Shown piece after piece: positions 28,054 to 36,439 of a stretch of DNA of 64,000 nt (the first letter of the stretch is position 1; each line of letters opens with the position of its first letter). Made by a program: the position numbers and the translations under genes. The notes beneath the pieces were generated by a model that was given only the letters and a program-made list of their open reading frames with translations, was not told where the DNA came from and did no database searches. Location: assembly GCA_934636825.1 (NCBI GenBank), contig CAKUBG010000002.1, forward strand, positions 1-64,000. Direction: 5' to 3'. Source of the DNA: an uncultured bacterium (lineage in GTDB: Bacteria; Vulcanimicrobiota; Xenobia; Xenobiales; Xenobiaceae).

Positions 28054-28680
28054 CTAGCCTACAGCGCTGCCTTTACTATCTTCATTTACTTTGCCGGGCA
28101 AAGTAAGGTAAATTCTATCAATTTTGCCAGGTGCATCTTTATCCCAGATAATATAAACACCGCGGTAGTAATAAATATACATATTACTAACTTCACGCTC
28201 TGGTTTCTTCCATTTATCTAAAACATCGGCAGTTTTCTGGCCAATCTTAAAAGGAACACCTACCAGCTCTACGTTGTTACCGAAAACCATAATGCTCTGA
28301 ACAACATTAGCTTTGTTTATATTGATGGTAAAACGATTGCGATAGATAAAATGTATATAATCATCATCGGGTGCTTTACTCTTAGCACGCATTGGCAAAA
28401 TCTCGTCAGGCGGACCGGCTACGCTGAAAACAATTTGTAAATCATCGCCGGGTTGAATTTTGCCACCCATTTTTATGGCGGAAACAGGATAAGAAGTAGA
28501 CGGCTCTTTAGAGTTATTTACCTTGGTAGCAGAAGGGGCACTCTTTTGAGGAGCAGCCTCGGCCAATACTCTAGCATCGCTAGAGCAACTCACAGAACTG
28601 TCAGGCTCAGCGCTGCCTGGAAGGGCATTTCCTAAGCAAAAGGCAGCAGCCAAGACTAACGACAGATAGCTAATCTTCAC
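28054..28680 (-). CDS. Secreted protein of unknown function
   Basis: 208 residues with a clear signal peptide (MKISYLSLVLAAAFCLG, cleavage near GSAEP). A Ser/Pro/Lys linker precedes a compact C-terminal domain containing GPPDEILPMRAK, YIHFIYRN and YIYYYRGVYIIWDKD. The spacing and the Pro-Asp start of that domain recall the outer-membrane-lipoprotein BamE/SmpA-like fold, in which a GxPxxV loop is followed by strands, but I cannot confirm it. GTG start with AGGAGG seven bases upstream. It is transcribed alone, with its own terminator. Confidence 0.7.
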   Translation of the reverse strand: MKISYLSLVLAAAFCLGNALPGSAEPDSSVSCSSDARVLAEAAPQKSAPSATKVNNSKEPSTSYPVSAIKMGGKIQPGDDLQIVFSVAGPPDEILPMRAKSKAPDDDYIHFIYRNRFTININKANVVQSIMVFGNNVELVGVPFKIGQKTADVLDKWKKPEREVSNMYIYYYRGVYIIWDKDAPGKIDRIYLTLPGKVNEDSKGSAVG

Positions 28681-28865
28681 AATTTCCTCCTATATTGGGC
28701 CAAAAAGCACCGCCCGTCGGAAAGGTATCGGCTCTAAATACGGCAGATACGGTGTACTGGCGATAATTTTATCCTCGAAGACTAGGCGGCCAATTCAGCG
28801 AAAGTTCTTGCTTCACCTTCCTAATTTTGGCCCCAAAAACATGCACTAAAAGTTTCAAATAAGCA

Positions 28866-29936
28866 CTATTTCTTGATTTTTATAGGAATAGTCAAACGCT
28901 TGGTAGCAGAGGCCTGAGACTGGCTCAGAGGGGTGACGGTCTTGCCAACACTCTGCTGACTAGCCACAAACTGATTGGCCGCTGTGGAAACAGAGGGATA
29001 TTCAGAGCTTGAATAAGAGCTAGAAGGAGTTGAAGCCGGTATATCATCGCTGGTTCTAGCGATTCCTCCACCGAGACGATAATCTTCAGGAGAAGGTTCA
29101 TTATAATCTTCTCCCATCCACTCTTTAAGCTTTGCTCTCTCTTCAGGAGACAAATCCTCGTTTTCGTCGGAATCGTTGCCGGCAAATACGCTCACCGAGC
29201 CCTCTTCGGGGAATCCTTGTATTTCATTAATGCCGACGTTGCCACCCAAATTTCCGCCCTCGTTAGCCACTTCGTATTTGTGAGTAGGTACAAATAAATT
29301 GGCCAAGTCTCCTTGATCGACATTATCTACGGGCACAGAGACAATGGAAGGAGCGGCAGATGTACGCGCTTGAGTCTGTCTAGCTGTAGGAGAAGAAGGT
29401 AGCGATAAAACGGGGGTACTTGGAGCTGAAGAGTGTGTAGCAGCACTTGCTCTATTATCAACTGTTGAGGTGGTACTATTGCTATCAGAAGAAGCAGAAC
29501 TGAGAAAATGCTTGCCAGCTTCCAAGGCCAAACGATAGCCATAAACACCCAAACCGGAAATAGTACCTACACAAACTGGAGAAATTATAGACTTAGCTCG
29601 CCATTCTTCTCTGGCGTAAATATTGCTTAAATGGACTTCAATAACCGGAAGTCCAACACTCACAATGGCGTCTCGCAAGGCATATGAAGTATGCGTGAAA
29701 GCTCCCGGATTGAGCACTACAAAATCGAACTGACCGTAAGAAGCATGGATATAATCGATAATACCGCCCTCTGAGTTAGTTTGAGCGTAACCAAGTTCAA
29801 TATCCAATTCAGATGTCCAAAAAGATATTTGTTCTATAAGCTGATCATAGGACATATTCCCGTAGATGCCGGGCTCTCTGGTGCCCAACAAATTCATGTT
29901 TGGGCCGTTCAATACAAATACACGCAACTTCGCCAC
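28866..29936 (-). CDS. aroQ: Type II 3-dehydroquinate dehydratase with long C-terminal extension
   Basis: 356 residues, but only the first ~145 are the enzyme: NGPNMNLLG, TREPGIYG with the catalytic Arg/Tyr pair, PGAFTHTSYALRDA, and EVHLSNIYAREEWR with the catalytic His. It dehydrates 3-dehydroquinate in the shikimate pathway. The remaining ~210 residues are Ser/Thr/Pro/Asp-rich and probably disordered, which is unusual for a family that is normally about 150 residues. GTG start with GAGAGGA upstream. It follows aroB by 27 bp. Confidence 0.9.
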   Translation of the reverse strand: MAKLRVFVLNGPNMNLLGTREPGIYGNMSYDQLIEQISFWTSELDIELGYAQTNSEGGIIDYIHASYGQFDFVVLNPGAFTHTSYALRDAIVSVGLPVIEVHLSNIYAREEWRAKSIISPVCVGTISGLGVYGYRLALEAGKHFLSSASSDSNSTTSTVDNRASAATHSSAPSTPVLSLPSSPTARQTQARTSAAPSIVSVPVDNVDQGDLANLFVPTHKYEVANEGGNLGGNVGINEIQGFPEEGSVSVFAGNDSDENEDLSPEERAKLKEWMGEDYNEPSPEDYRLGGGIARTSDDIPASTPSSSYSSSEYPSVSTAANQFVASQQSVGKTVTPLSQSQASATKRLTIPIKIKK

Positions 29937-29962
29937 AGTTAATTTCCTCTCAACCTCGCAAG

Positions 29963-31111
29963 CTAGGCCACAGACAAGCTGTCGAAAACTCTCTTTATAT
30001 GGGACAAATCCACCTCTGTGCTCTGAATAACTTTACCTTCCGATAAAGGCAGAATAAAGACATTGCGTCCACATTTGCGTTTTTTATCAGAGCCTAAATT
30101 TTTAGCGAAAACTTCCCACTCCAGTCCCTGAGGAATAGCCGCAGGTAATCCCCAAAAACAGATTAGCCTTTTCATTCTTGCTATAATCGGTTCCTCCAAA
30201 ATTTTTAAACTGTCAGCAAGAAGAAGAGCGTAAATGATTCCAATAGCTACAGCCTGCCCATGAGCCAGATTATAGCCGGAAGATACTTCTAAACTGTGAG
30301 CAAAAGTATGACCTAAATTTAATTTATATCTTTCTTTTCCAAGATCAAAAGGATCAGATGATATAAATGAAATTTTAGTTTTAGCAGAAGATTCTATTAG
30401 ATAATAAAGAAATTCTCTATTTTTATAAATTGTGATAATTTTTTGATCTAAACTAAAGTCATTATTATGATCATTTCCATAATCTAGATATTGAATACAA
30501 AAAGCTTCGATTTTTTTCAGCAATGACTCAGTACTCAATAAAGCTGTCTTTATTATTTCTGCAAAACCATTGGTCCATTCTTTTTCAGGCAATGTTTGCA
30601 AAAAATTAATATCGGCCACAATTAGCTGGGGATTGTAAAACGTACCTATTAAATTTTTGCCTTCCGGAAGATCAAATCCGTTTTTACCACCGACAGAAGA
30701 ATCAACCATAGCTAAAAGTGAAGTCGGCACTTGAATAAAAGGCAAACCGCGCATAAATGTAGCGGCAACAAAGCCTGTCATATCCCCAGTAACTCCACCT
30801 CCAACAGCAATAATAGGCGTGCTTCTGTCAACTTTAGCTTCCAAAGCAGCTTGATAAATTTTTTGCACTTCATATAAATTTTTATGTATTTCTCCGCCGC
30901 AAAACTCATAAAAATAGGCTTGAGAATCGGCAAAAGCTTGTTGTATATAATTTTTTTGCTTGAGCCAAACCTGTTTATCAACTATAACTAAAGCTCGGCC
31001 TTGGCTTATTTGCAAAATAGGTTGCAAAGCTTGTCTTAAATTACTTTCCCCCAAATGATAATTTACTTTAGTATCTATAATTTTATCTAACATAGGCAAA
31101 AAAGCAGCCAT
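29963..31111 (-). CDS. aroB: 3-dehydroquinate synthase
   Basis: 382 residues. The NAD-binding and metal-binding core is clear: GGGVTGDMTGFVA, PTSLLAMVDSSVGGK, and the histidine pair in LNLGHTFAHSLE and HGQAVAIG. It converts DAHP to 3-dehydroquinate. The first six residues before the second Met (MLDKIIDT) have no clear ribosome-binding site, so the start may be the ATG at residue 7. It forms a two-gene operon with aroQ and is divergent from aroK. Confidence 0.93.
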   Translation of the reverse strand: MAAFLPMLDKIIDTKVNYHLGESNLRQALQPILQISQGRALVIVDKQVWLKQKNYIQQAFADSQAYFYEFCGGEIHKNLYEVQKIYQAALEAKVDRSTPIIAVGGGVTGDMTGFVAATFMRGLPFIQVPTSLLAMVDSSVGGKNGFDLPEGKNLIGTFYNPQLIVADINFLQTLPEKEWTNGFAEIIKTALLSTESLLKKIEAFCIQYLDYGNDHNNDFSLDQKIITIYKNREFLYYLIESSAKTKISFISSDPFDLGKERYKLNLGHTFAHSLEVSSGYNLAHGQAVAIGIIYALLLADSLKILEEPIIARMKRLICFWGLPAAIPQGLEWEVFAKNLGSDKKRKCGRNVFILPLSEGKVIQSTEVDLSHIKRVFDSLSVA

Positions 31112-31149
31112 CCTGAAGAATTTATAAAAATAAAAAAATCTAAATTATA

Positions 31150-31198
31150 CCCTGCTGCAATTCTGTATTACCGCAGTAACAGCCTTTTTTCAGCAGGG
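31150..31198. promoter_or_regulatory. Inverted repeat between aroB and aroK
   Basis: CCCTGCTG (31150-31157) and CAGCAGGG (31191-31198) form an 8-bp stem in the 122-bp divergent region. It lies in what would be the 5' leader of aroK and near the start of aroB. It could be an operator or an attenuator stem; the TTTTTT just inside the right arm (31185-31190) argues against a simple terminator. Confidence 0.35.
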
Positions 31199-31232
31199 AG
31201 CTTTAAAGATAAAGGAGAAAAGCGGCTGCGGT

Positions 31233-31790
31233 ATGGCTAAGCATAATATTTATCTTGTTGGCTTCATGGGCACTGGCAAAAGCACTATAGGGCGCGAACT
31301 AGCCAGAGTTATGGGGCGAAAATTTATAGATATGGATCAAGAGCTGGAAAAGCGCCATGGTGGCAGTGTCTCTAGTCTTTTTAAAGAGCGCGGTGAGCGG
31401 TGGTTCAGAGATCGAGAAGAAGAGCTATGTGCCGAATTAGCCCAGTCTAGTAATCGTGTAGTAGCTACCGGCGGTGGCTCTTTAATAAATCCGGCCAACC
31501 TTGAAGCTTTCCAAAAGTCCGGTTTACTTATTTGCTTATACACCCAAAGGGACTGTCTGGTAGAGCGTTTAGAACGCAATGAGAAACGCCCTTTGTTACA
31601 AAATACCAATGTCGGCGAGCGCGTAGATCAATTACTTAAAGAAAGGCAATATTTATACGAGCGTATAAAAATACGTATAGATACTACAAACTACACGCCT
31701 TTAGAGACAGCTAAGCGAATAGCTGAGCTTTTAAGAACGCGTCAGCGAATTTTAAATAAATTGCGCGACCAGTATATCGATTTAAGGTAG
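31233..31790 (+). CDS. aroK: Shikimate kinase
   Basis: 185 residues. The P-loop GFMGTGKST is at residues 10-18, followed by the Asp of FIDMDQELE, the Arg of RGERWFRDREE and the GGG motif ATGGGSL. It phosphorylates shikimate with ATP. AGGAG lies 15 bases upstream of the ATG, a long spacing. It is convergent with aroE (13 bp between stops) and divergent from aroB, an unusual interleaved arrangement of five shikimate genes. Confidence 0.93.
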   Translation: MAKHNIYLVGFMGTGKSTIGRELARVMGRKFIDMDQELEKRHGGSVSSLFKERGERWFRDREEELCAELAQSSNRVVATGGGSLINPANLEAFQKSGLLICLYTQRDCLVERLERNEKRPLLQNTNVGERVDQLLKERQYLYERIKIRIDTTNYTPLETAKRIAELLRTRQRILNKLRDQYIDLR

Positions 31791-31802
31791 GTTCAAAACA
31801 GC

Positions 31803-32939
31803 CTAGCTGCCCTTCCGGGAATATATGCTACTAAATTTATCAAGCAATCGTTCTTCTTCCACTTCTGAAGGCTGCAAAGCGAAAAATTTGGCTCTGGCTC
31901 GATAAGCTTGACAAATAAGCATTCCCAAACCGTTCATAGTTTTAGCCCCACTCTGTTTAGCCAAGCGTAGAAACTCTGTTTGAGCTGGATTATAAATTAA
32001 ATCACAAGCCAAAGGCGCCGCCCAAGCCTTGTTATTAGTACTTTTATTGTTGCAAACGCAAGTATTTAATTTGGGCAAAGTAGATGAATGCTGCCAATTA
32101 TAAGGAGTTGAATTAGGGAAAGCTGAACTTCCAAGCACCGTAGCTTGAATGTATACATAACCAGGCTCGCTGCCATTTGACCAAACAGGACAGTTTTGTA
32201 TGGGAATAAAAGCTTGATTATAATTTTGCTTCTGCTGCCAATCATTAAAATCGGCAACCAATTTTTGCCCACGCCGAGGAGAATTTACTACGGTGATACT
32301 TCCAACTTTTGCTCTAATTAGAGCATAAACTATAGCTCGAGCGGCTCCCCCGGCCCCAAAAACTACAACATGACGTCCGGCAAGATCTTCTTTTATGTAA
32401 TGGCGCCAAGAAGCCAGCCACCCACTCCAATCTGTGTTATCGCCATACATTTCTCCATTCAATTTATAAATTGTATTTACAGCTTGAATAGCAAGAGCTT
32501 CTTGGCTTAAATGTCCATATTCTAATAAGTAGCAGAAAGCGCATTCTTTAAATGGACTAGTTACATTAGCTCCAATGACAGGAAGAGCTTGCCAATTATG
32601 TAAAATTTGCCTAAACGCACTTTCATTTTCTAATTGCGTAGGCAAATATAAACAAAACTGGCTTGGCATACCCAAGTTGAAAAAATTATGCAAAGCTGGA
32701 GACAAACTATGGCTAAGCGGACTGCCGAATAAAACAGCCAACTGTGGTTTAGAATTATATCCCAGCTCCTCAAACCTTTGCTCGGTAAATTTAACCGAAA
32801 GAGGGCACTTATTTTGTGAGACAAGTTCTTGCCAAGCAGATCTTAATCCCAACCAAGAAAGTTCAGGACATTTTTTTTCAAAAGTGCCAAGCCAATCTAG
32901 CAAACTCATTTTACCTATATTTGCACTGACAAGCGGCAT
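31803..32939 (-). CDS. aroE: Shikimate dehydrogenase, extended
   Basis: 378 residues; the family is usually about 270. The enzyme begins near residue 62 with LAVLFGSPLSHSLSP (the substrate-binding Ser pair), then NVTSPFKE with the catalytic Lys, NTDWSGW with the catalytic Asp, and the NADP loop VFGAGGAARAIVYAL. The first ~60 residues are not family sequence, and there is an extra Cys/Asn-rich loop near 250-310. It reduces 3-dehydroshikimate. It follows aroA so closely that the stop codon of aroA lies 2 bp from its start. Confidence 0.88.
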   Translation of the reverse strand: MPLVSANIGKMSLLDWLGTFEKKCPELSWLGLRSAWQELVSQNKCPLSVKFTEQRFEELGYNSKPQLAVLFGSPLSHSLSPALHNFFNLGMPSQFCLYLPTQLENESAFRQILHNWQALPVIGANVTSPFKECAFCYLLEYGHLSQEALAIQAVNTIYKLNGEMYGDNTDWSGWLASWRHYIKEDLAGRHVVVFGAGGAARAIVYALIRAKVGSITVVNSPRRGQKLVADFNDWQQKQNYNQAFIPIQNCPVWSNGSEPGYVYIQATVLGSSAFPNSTPYNWQHSSTLPKLNTCVCNNKSTNNKAWAAPLACDLIYNPAQTEFLRLAKQSGAKTMNGLGMLICQAYRARAKFFALQPSEVEEERLLDKFSSIYSRKGS

Positions 32940-32941
32940 TT

Positions 32942-34381
32942 TTAGGTGAGTTCCAGAGGAGCTGTCTCTTTAAAAGCAGATACCGTCCTGAGTATATTCC
33001 AAAAACTGGGGAAAGAAACAGCGCAGCACTGAGCTCCCATTATCTTTATAGGTCGCTTGTAAATGCAGGCAGCAACGCCAAGACTCATAGCTAAACGATG
33101 ATCGCCGTGAGCATCTAAGACAACAGGCTCACTGCTTTCAATTTCTTTATCTACAGCAGATTTATTTTCGTCCTCGGGACTCAAACCAATAATATCAAAT
33201 CCGTCCTCATATTCTTTTGACTTTACTCCGAGCTTTTCTAACTCTCGCAAAGTCATACTTATACGATCTGACTCTTTTTGACGCAGTTGATAAGCGCCTC
33301 TCACTCTGGTGACGCCATAAGCTTTAGAAGCAATTACAGCTAAAAGCGGAATTTCGTCTATGCACAAAGGAATATCTTTGGGACGAACATCAACCCCCTT
33401 AAGGTGGGAATAATCTACAGTAATTCCGCCAACCATTTCACCATAATTATAATTAGAAAATCTTGCACAAATCTTCGCATTCATGCGCTTAAGGATATTA
33501 AAAAAACCTACTCTGGTGGGATTTATCACCAAGTGATCAATCACAATATGTGAATGAGGCTTCATCACAGCTAAAGCAATTAAAAATGCAGCCGACGACG
33601 GATCTCCGTAAACATTATATTGGAATCCTTTTATTCTATTACCGTTGGCAGTAAAGATAATTTTATGTTGGCCATCAGGCAAATTCTGTTCTTTAACTTT
33701 GAAGCCTAACTTTCTCAACATAATTTCACTGTGATCGCGACTCTTTAAAGGCTCCGTCAATGTAAGCTTTAAATTTCCCATAGAGAGGGCGGCTAACAAA
33801 GCAGCCGTTTTTAATTGAGCGCTGGCACTTTTTGTTTCGATTTCTACACAATTATCTTTTATAGCGCTGTGCTCTCGAGCCCAATCCTTATTATCCTTAT
33901 AGAAACATCCTGTAATACGCAAAGGCGCACAATTATTTTTTCCTAAGCATTCTACCTTGGCGCCAAACTTTTCCAAGACGGAAGCCAACCTGTCCATAGG
34001 CCGCTTACTTAAGCTTTCGTCTCCGATTAAAACATAAACTCCAGAAGATACTGCCAAGAGACCGGAAATAAACCGCATACAAGCTCCAGAGTTGCCACAA
34101 TCTAAAGGTTCCTCAACTTGAGATGGCCCCTTGGCTCCCCAGCCAGTAACTGTTGCGATTCGGTTGTCTTTTATCTCAATAGAAGCTCCCAGCTGGCGCA
34201 GAACACTTACCACGGAAAGGCAGTCGGCAGCATTGGAAATTCCATTTATTACAGACTCTCCTTCGGCCATAGCGGCAAAAATTAGCGCCCTCTGTCCAAT
34301 CGATTTATCACCGGGGACAAAAAAGCGTCCCCTAAACGGCTTCTTTGACTGGTTTTCAATCAACAATAAATCAGCAGGCAT
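32942..34381 (-). CDS. aroA: 3-phosphoshikimate 1-carboxyvinyltransferase (EPSP synthase)
   Basis: About 479 residues from ATG 34381, preferred over the ATG at 34432 because AGGGGA lies close upstream and the family start is matched. Motifs: VPGDKSIGQRA (N-terminal, with Lys and Ser for PEP/shikimate-3-phosphate), LDCGNSGACMRF, the LRQKESDRI loop and AHGDHRLAMSL. It transfers enolpyruvyl from PEP. Length is somewhat above the usual 430 because of inserted loops near 180-195 and 420-440. It forms an operon with aroE. Confidence 0.92.
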   Translation of the reverse strand: MPADLLLIENQSKKPFRGRFFVPGDKSIGQRALIFAAMAEGESVINGISNAADCLSVVSVLRQLGASIEIKDNRIATVTGWGAKGPSQVEEPLDCGNSGACMRFISGLLAVSSGVYVLIGDESLSKRPMDRLASVLEKFGAKVECLGKNNCAPLRITGCFYKDNKDWAREHSAIKDNCVEIETKSASAQLKTAALLAALSMGNLKLTLTEPLKSRDHSEIMLRKLGFKVKEQNLPDGQHKIIFTANGNRIKGFQYNVYGDPSSAAFLIALAVMKPHSHIVIDHLVINPTRVGFFNILKRMNAKICARFSNYNYGEMVGGITVDYSHLKGVDVRPKDIPLCIDEIPLLAVIASKAYGVTRVRGAYQLRQKESDRISMTLRELEKLGVKSKEYEDGFDIIGLSPEDENKSAVDKEIESSEPVVLDAHGDHRLAMSLGVAACIYKRPIKIMGAQCCAVSFPSFWNILRTVSAFKETAPLELT

Positions 34382-34509
34382 ACCATTTCCCCTATTTTTT
34401 AGTTCCAAATGCAAATGCACCAGCCCCTGCAAGCAGCCTAAACAGCTTAAAGCCGGGGCTTAACTTTATACACTATTTTTTCAAAATACAAGTCGTTACT
34501 TGGTAAAAA

Positions 34510-34551
34510 TTATTAAGGCGGAGCTTTTAACTCAAAACTCCACCTTAATAA
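34510..34551 (-). terminator. Terminator after dapA
   Basis: TTATTAAGGCGGAG (34510-34523) pairs with CTCCACCTTAATAA (34538-34551) over 14 bp with one G-T pair; on the minus strand a T-run follows. It stands just beyond the dapA stop codon. Confidence 0.88.
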
Positions 34552-34559
34552 ATACATTA

Positions 34560-35498
34560 TTACAGAACTCCAACTTTTTTCATTATACAGCGCAGCTGCT
34601 CTATTTCACTATCTGACGCTTGGCGCAAAGGCATACGCAATCCGCCAACATCAAATCCCTGTAAGCGAAGAGCAGCTTTAGCTAAAATTGGGTTAGCCAC
34701 AGCAAATAAGCCGGTAAACAGCGGATATAGACGCAAATGCAATTGCTTAGCTTTAACTACGTCGCCGACAAAGTAAGCCTCTATCATCTCTTTAATCAAA
34801 GCTCCAGCCACATGAGAAGTGACACTGATAACTCCCACACCACCGACAGAAATCATTGGCAATATGGAAGAATCATCACCACTGTAAATTTCCATAGCTC
34901 TTTTATCTACAAAATCGGCATATTTTCCAGCCTGTTTCGAGTCGGTATCTTCTAACGCAGCACTGAGCTCACTGACAGGCTCTAAACTTGGCAATGATTC
35001 TTTAACTGCAATAACATTGGGTATGGAAGCAATTTTTGCCAACGTAGAAGGTTTTATTTCTATGCCGGTACGTCCAGGTATATTATATGCGATAATAGGC
35101 AGTTCAACCGCTTCAGCTACAGCCCGAAAATGTTCATATAAAGCATCTTGCGGTGGCTTATTGTAATAAGGAGCCACCACCAAGATAGCATCTGCTCCGC
35201 GTTCTTTGGCTTTTAACGAAAAATCTATGGTCGCCTTAGTATTATTTGTACCGGTACCACATACTAACGGTCTGTTTCCCAACTCATTTTTAAGCACCTC
35301 GAAAAGATGCAATTTTTCTTCAGCCGTAAGTGTAGGCGCTTCGCCGGTAGTGGCAGCCGCTACTATAGTATCGGTTCCGGAAGCTAAAAGGTGGCGAGCC
35401 AATTCGACGGCTTTTTTATAGTCAACTTCCAAAGCAGGAGTAAAAGGAGTGACCATAGCGGTCAACAGCCTTCCTAACGCTAGTTTGCTTTTGCTCAT
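34560..35498 (-). CDS. dapA: 4-hydroxy-tetrahydrodipicolinate synthase
   Basis: 312 residues. Class I aldolase fold with AAATTGEAPTLT, the YNIPGRTGI segment carrying the active-site Tyr, and IAVKESL with the Schiff-base Lys. It condenses pyruvate with aspartate semialdehyde for lysine and diaminopimelate. An extra 15-20 residue loop after the active-site Lys (LSAALEDTDSKQAGKYADF) is not typical. It belongs to the same metabolic theme as the downstream lysAC fusion, although they are not adjacent. Confidence 0.93.
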   Translation of the reverse strand: MSKSKLALGRLLTAMVTPFTPALEVDYKKAVELARHLLASGTDTIVAAATTGEAPTLTAEEKLHLFEVLKNELGNRPLVCGTGTNNTKATIDFSLKAKERGADAILVVAPYYNKPPQDALYEHFRAVAEAVELPIIAYNIPGRTGIEIKPSTLAKIASIPNVIAVKESLPSLEPVSELSAALEDTDSKQAGKYADFVDKRAMEIYSGDDSSILPMISVGGVGVISVTSHVAGALIKEMIEAYFVGDVVKAKQLHLRLYPLFTGLFAVANPILAKAALRLQGFDVGGLRMPLRQASDSEIEQLRCIMKKVGVL

Positions 35499-35568
35499 TC
35501 TGCAGAACCTCTAATTGTAAAAAAATTGATGTAGAAAAATTTTGTCTAAGTTTTTTTATTGTTAACTT

Positions 35569-36045
35569 TTAAGTTTTCTTATCGGCAGATCGATAGGCTT
35601 CGCTAGAGCGAGCAGCTTCCGGATTCTCATAACCGGACGCACTACCTAAGTTACCATATCGATAATTTTGAAAATTGTCGCCGTTTGGCTTAGGTGCTTG
35701 CTCTTGGACGGTAAAAGCAGATATGTCTTCTTTGAATTCGGCGGCCAGATCTTTGCTCTTACCCCTAGCTACTCCAAGCAAAAATCCTACAGGAATAAAG
35801 ACCAAACTCAACCCCATAGCGAAAAAGATGAACATAACAGTCCTGGAATCGTCGGGAGCCAGCACTAAGCCACTATGGCTGACACAAGCAGCTAAAAAAG
35901 TGCAAACGGCCACAGCCAAAAGTGCACCGCGAAAACCGCGAAAAAGTAAGGAAAAGAAATCGGATTTGATTCGGTCGGAAAAAGAACCCGACCAAAACCA
36001 AAGCCCTCCTATAAAAAGAGCACACAGCAAATGAACCGCTATCAT
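35569..36045 (-). CDS. Small membrane protein of unknown function
   Basis: 158 residues with three hydrophobic segments (about 2-20, 37-55 and 72-92), followed by a hydrophilic tail of 60 residues rich in Asn, Ser, Glu and Tyr. No motif recognised. It lies upstream of dapA with 70 bp between, on the same strand, and could be the first gene of a dapA transcript. Confidence 0.6.
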   Translation of the reverse strand: MIAVHLLCALFIGGLWFWSGSFSDRIKSDFFSLLFRGFRGALLAVAVCTFLAACVSHSGLVLAPDDSRTVMFIFFAMGLSLVFIPVGFLLGVARGKSKDLAAEFKEDISAFTVQEQAPKPNGDNFQNYRYGNLGSASGYENPEAARSSEAYRSADKKT

Positions 36046-36439
36046 ACTTGCCGCCTTCGCTCTCAGGCCACTTTTTCCTATATTTGCATATCTTTTCTCT
36101 ATATCAACTTTCTAATATTAGAGGCCGAACTGGGCATAATGCCTAGCTAGCGAAGCTTATTCTGCACCAAGCCGTTTTTGGGTGTTTAAATTGCGGAATC
36201 AAGCCATAAAAGTAATCTAGGTAAGCAAGGATTTTTTTTTACACCAACAAAAACAGAGCCTAAGGTTTATGTTAATAGTGGTAGTTACCACGAATACTGT
36301 AAAACCCCCGGCGTTAGCTGTGGGAGTATGTCAACGAATACAAAATTCTTCTCGGATGTTTCGGCAAACGAGAGAAAAGGGCCAATGCTGTGCCCAGTTA
36401 TAATACGGCATCAACATACTAGAAAGAGACTAAAACACT
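36046..36439 (+). promoter_or_regulatory. Long 5' region of glnA
   Basis: 394 bp without a gene, divergent between the small membrane protein and glnA. It contains a TATAAT box at about 36402 without a clear -35 box, and a GTGGTAGTTACCAC palindrome near 36279-36292. I do not see a match to the known glnA riboswitch consensus. The region is long enough to hold regulator sites or an RNA leader for nitrogen control. Confidence 0.4.

Noticed and set aside
36046..36439. Known glutamine riboswitch upstream of glnA
   Set aside because: The conserved glnA/downstream-peptide consensus could not be recognised by eye.
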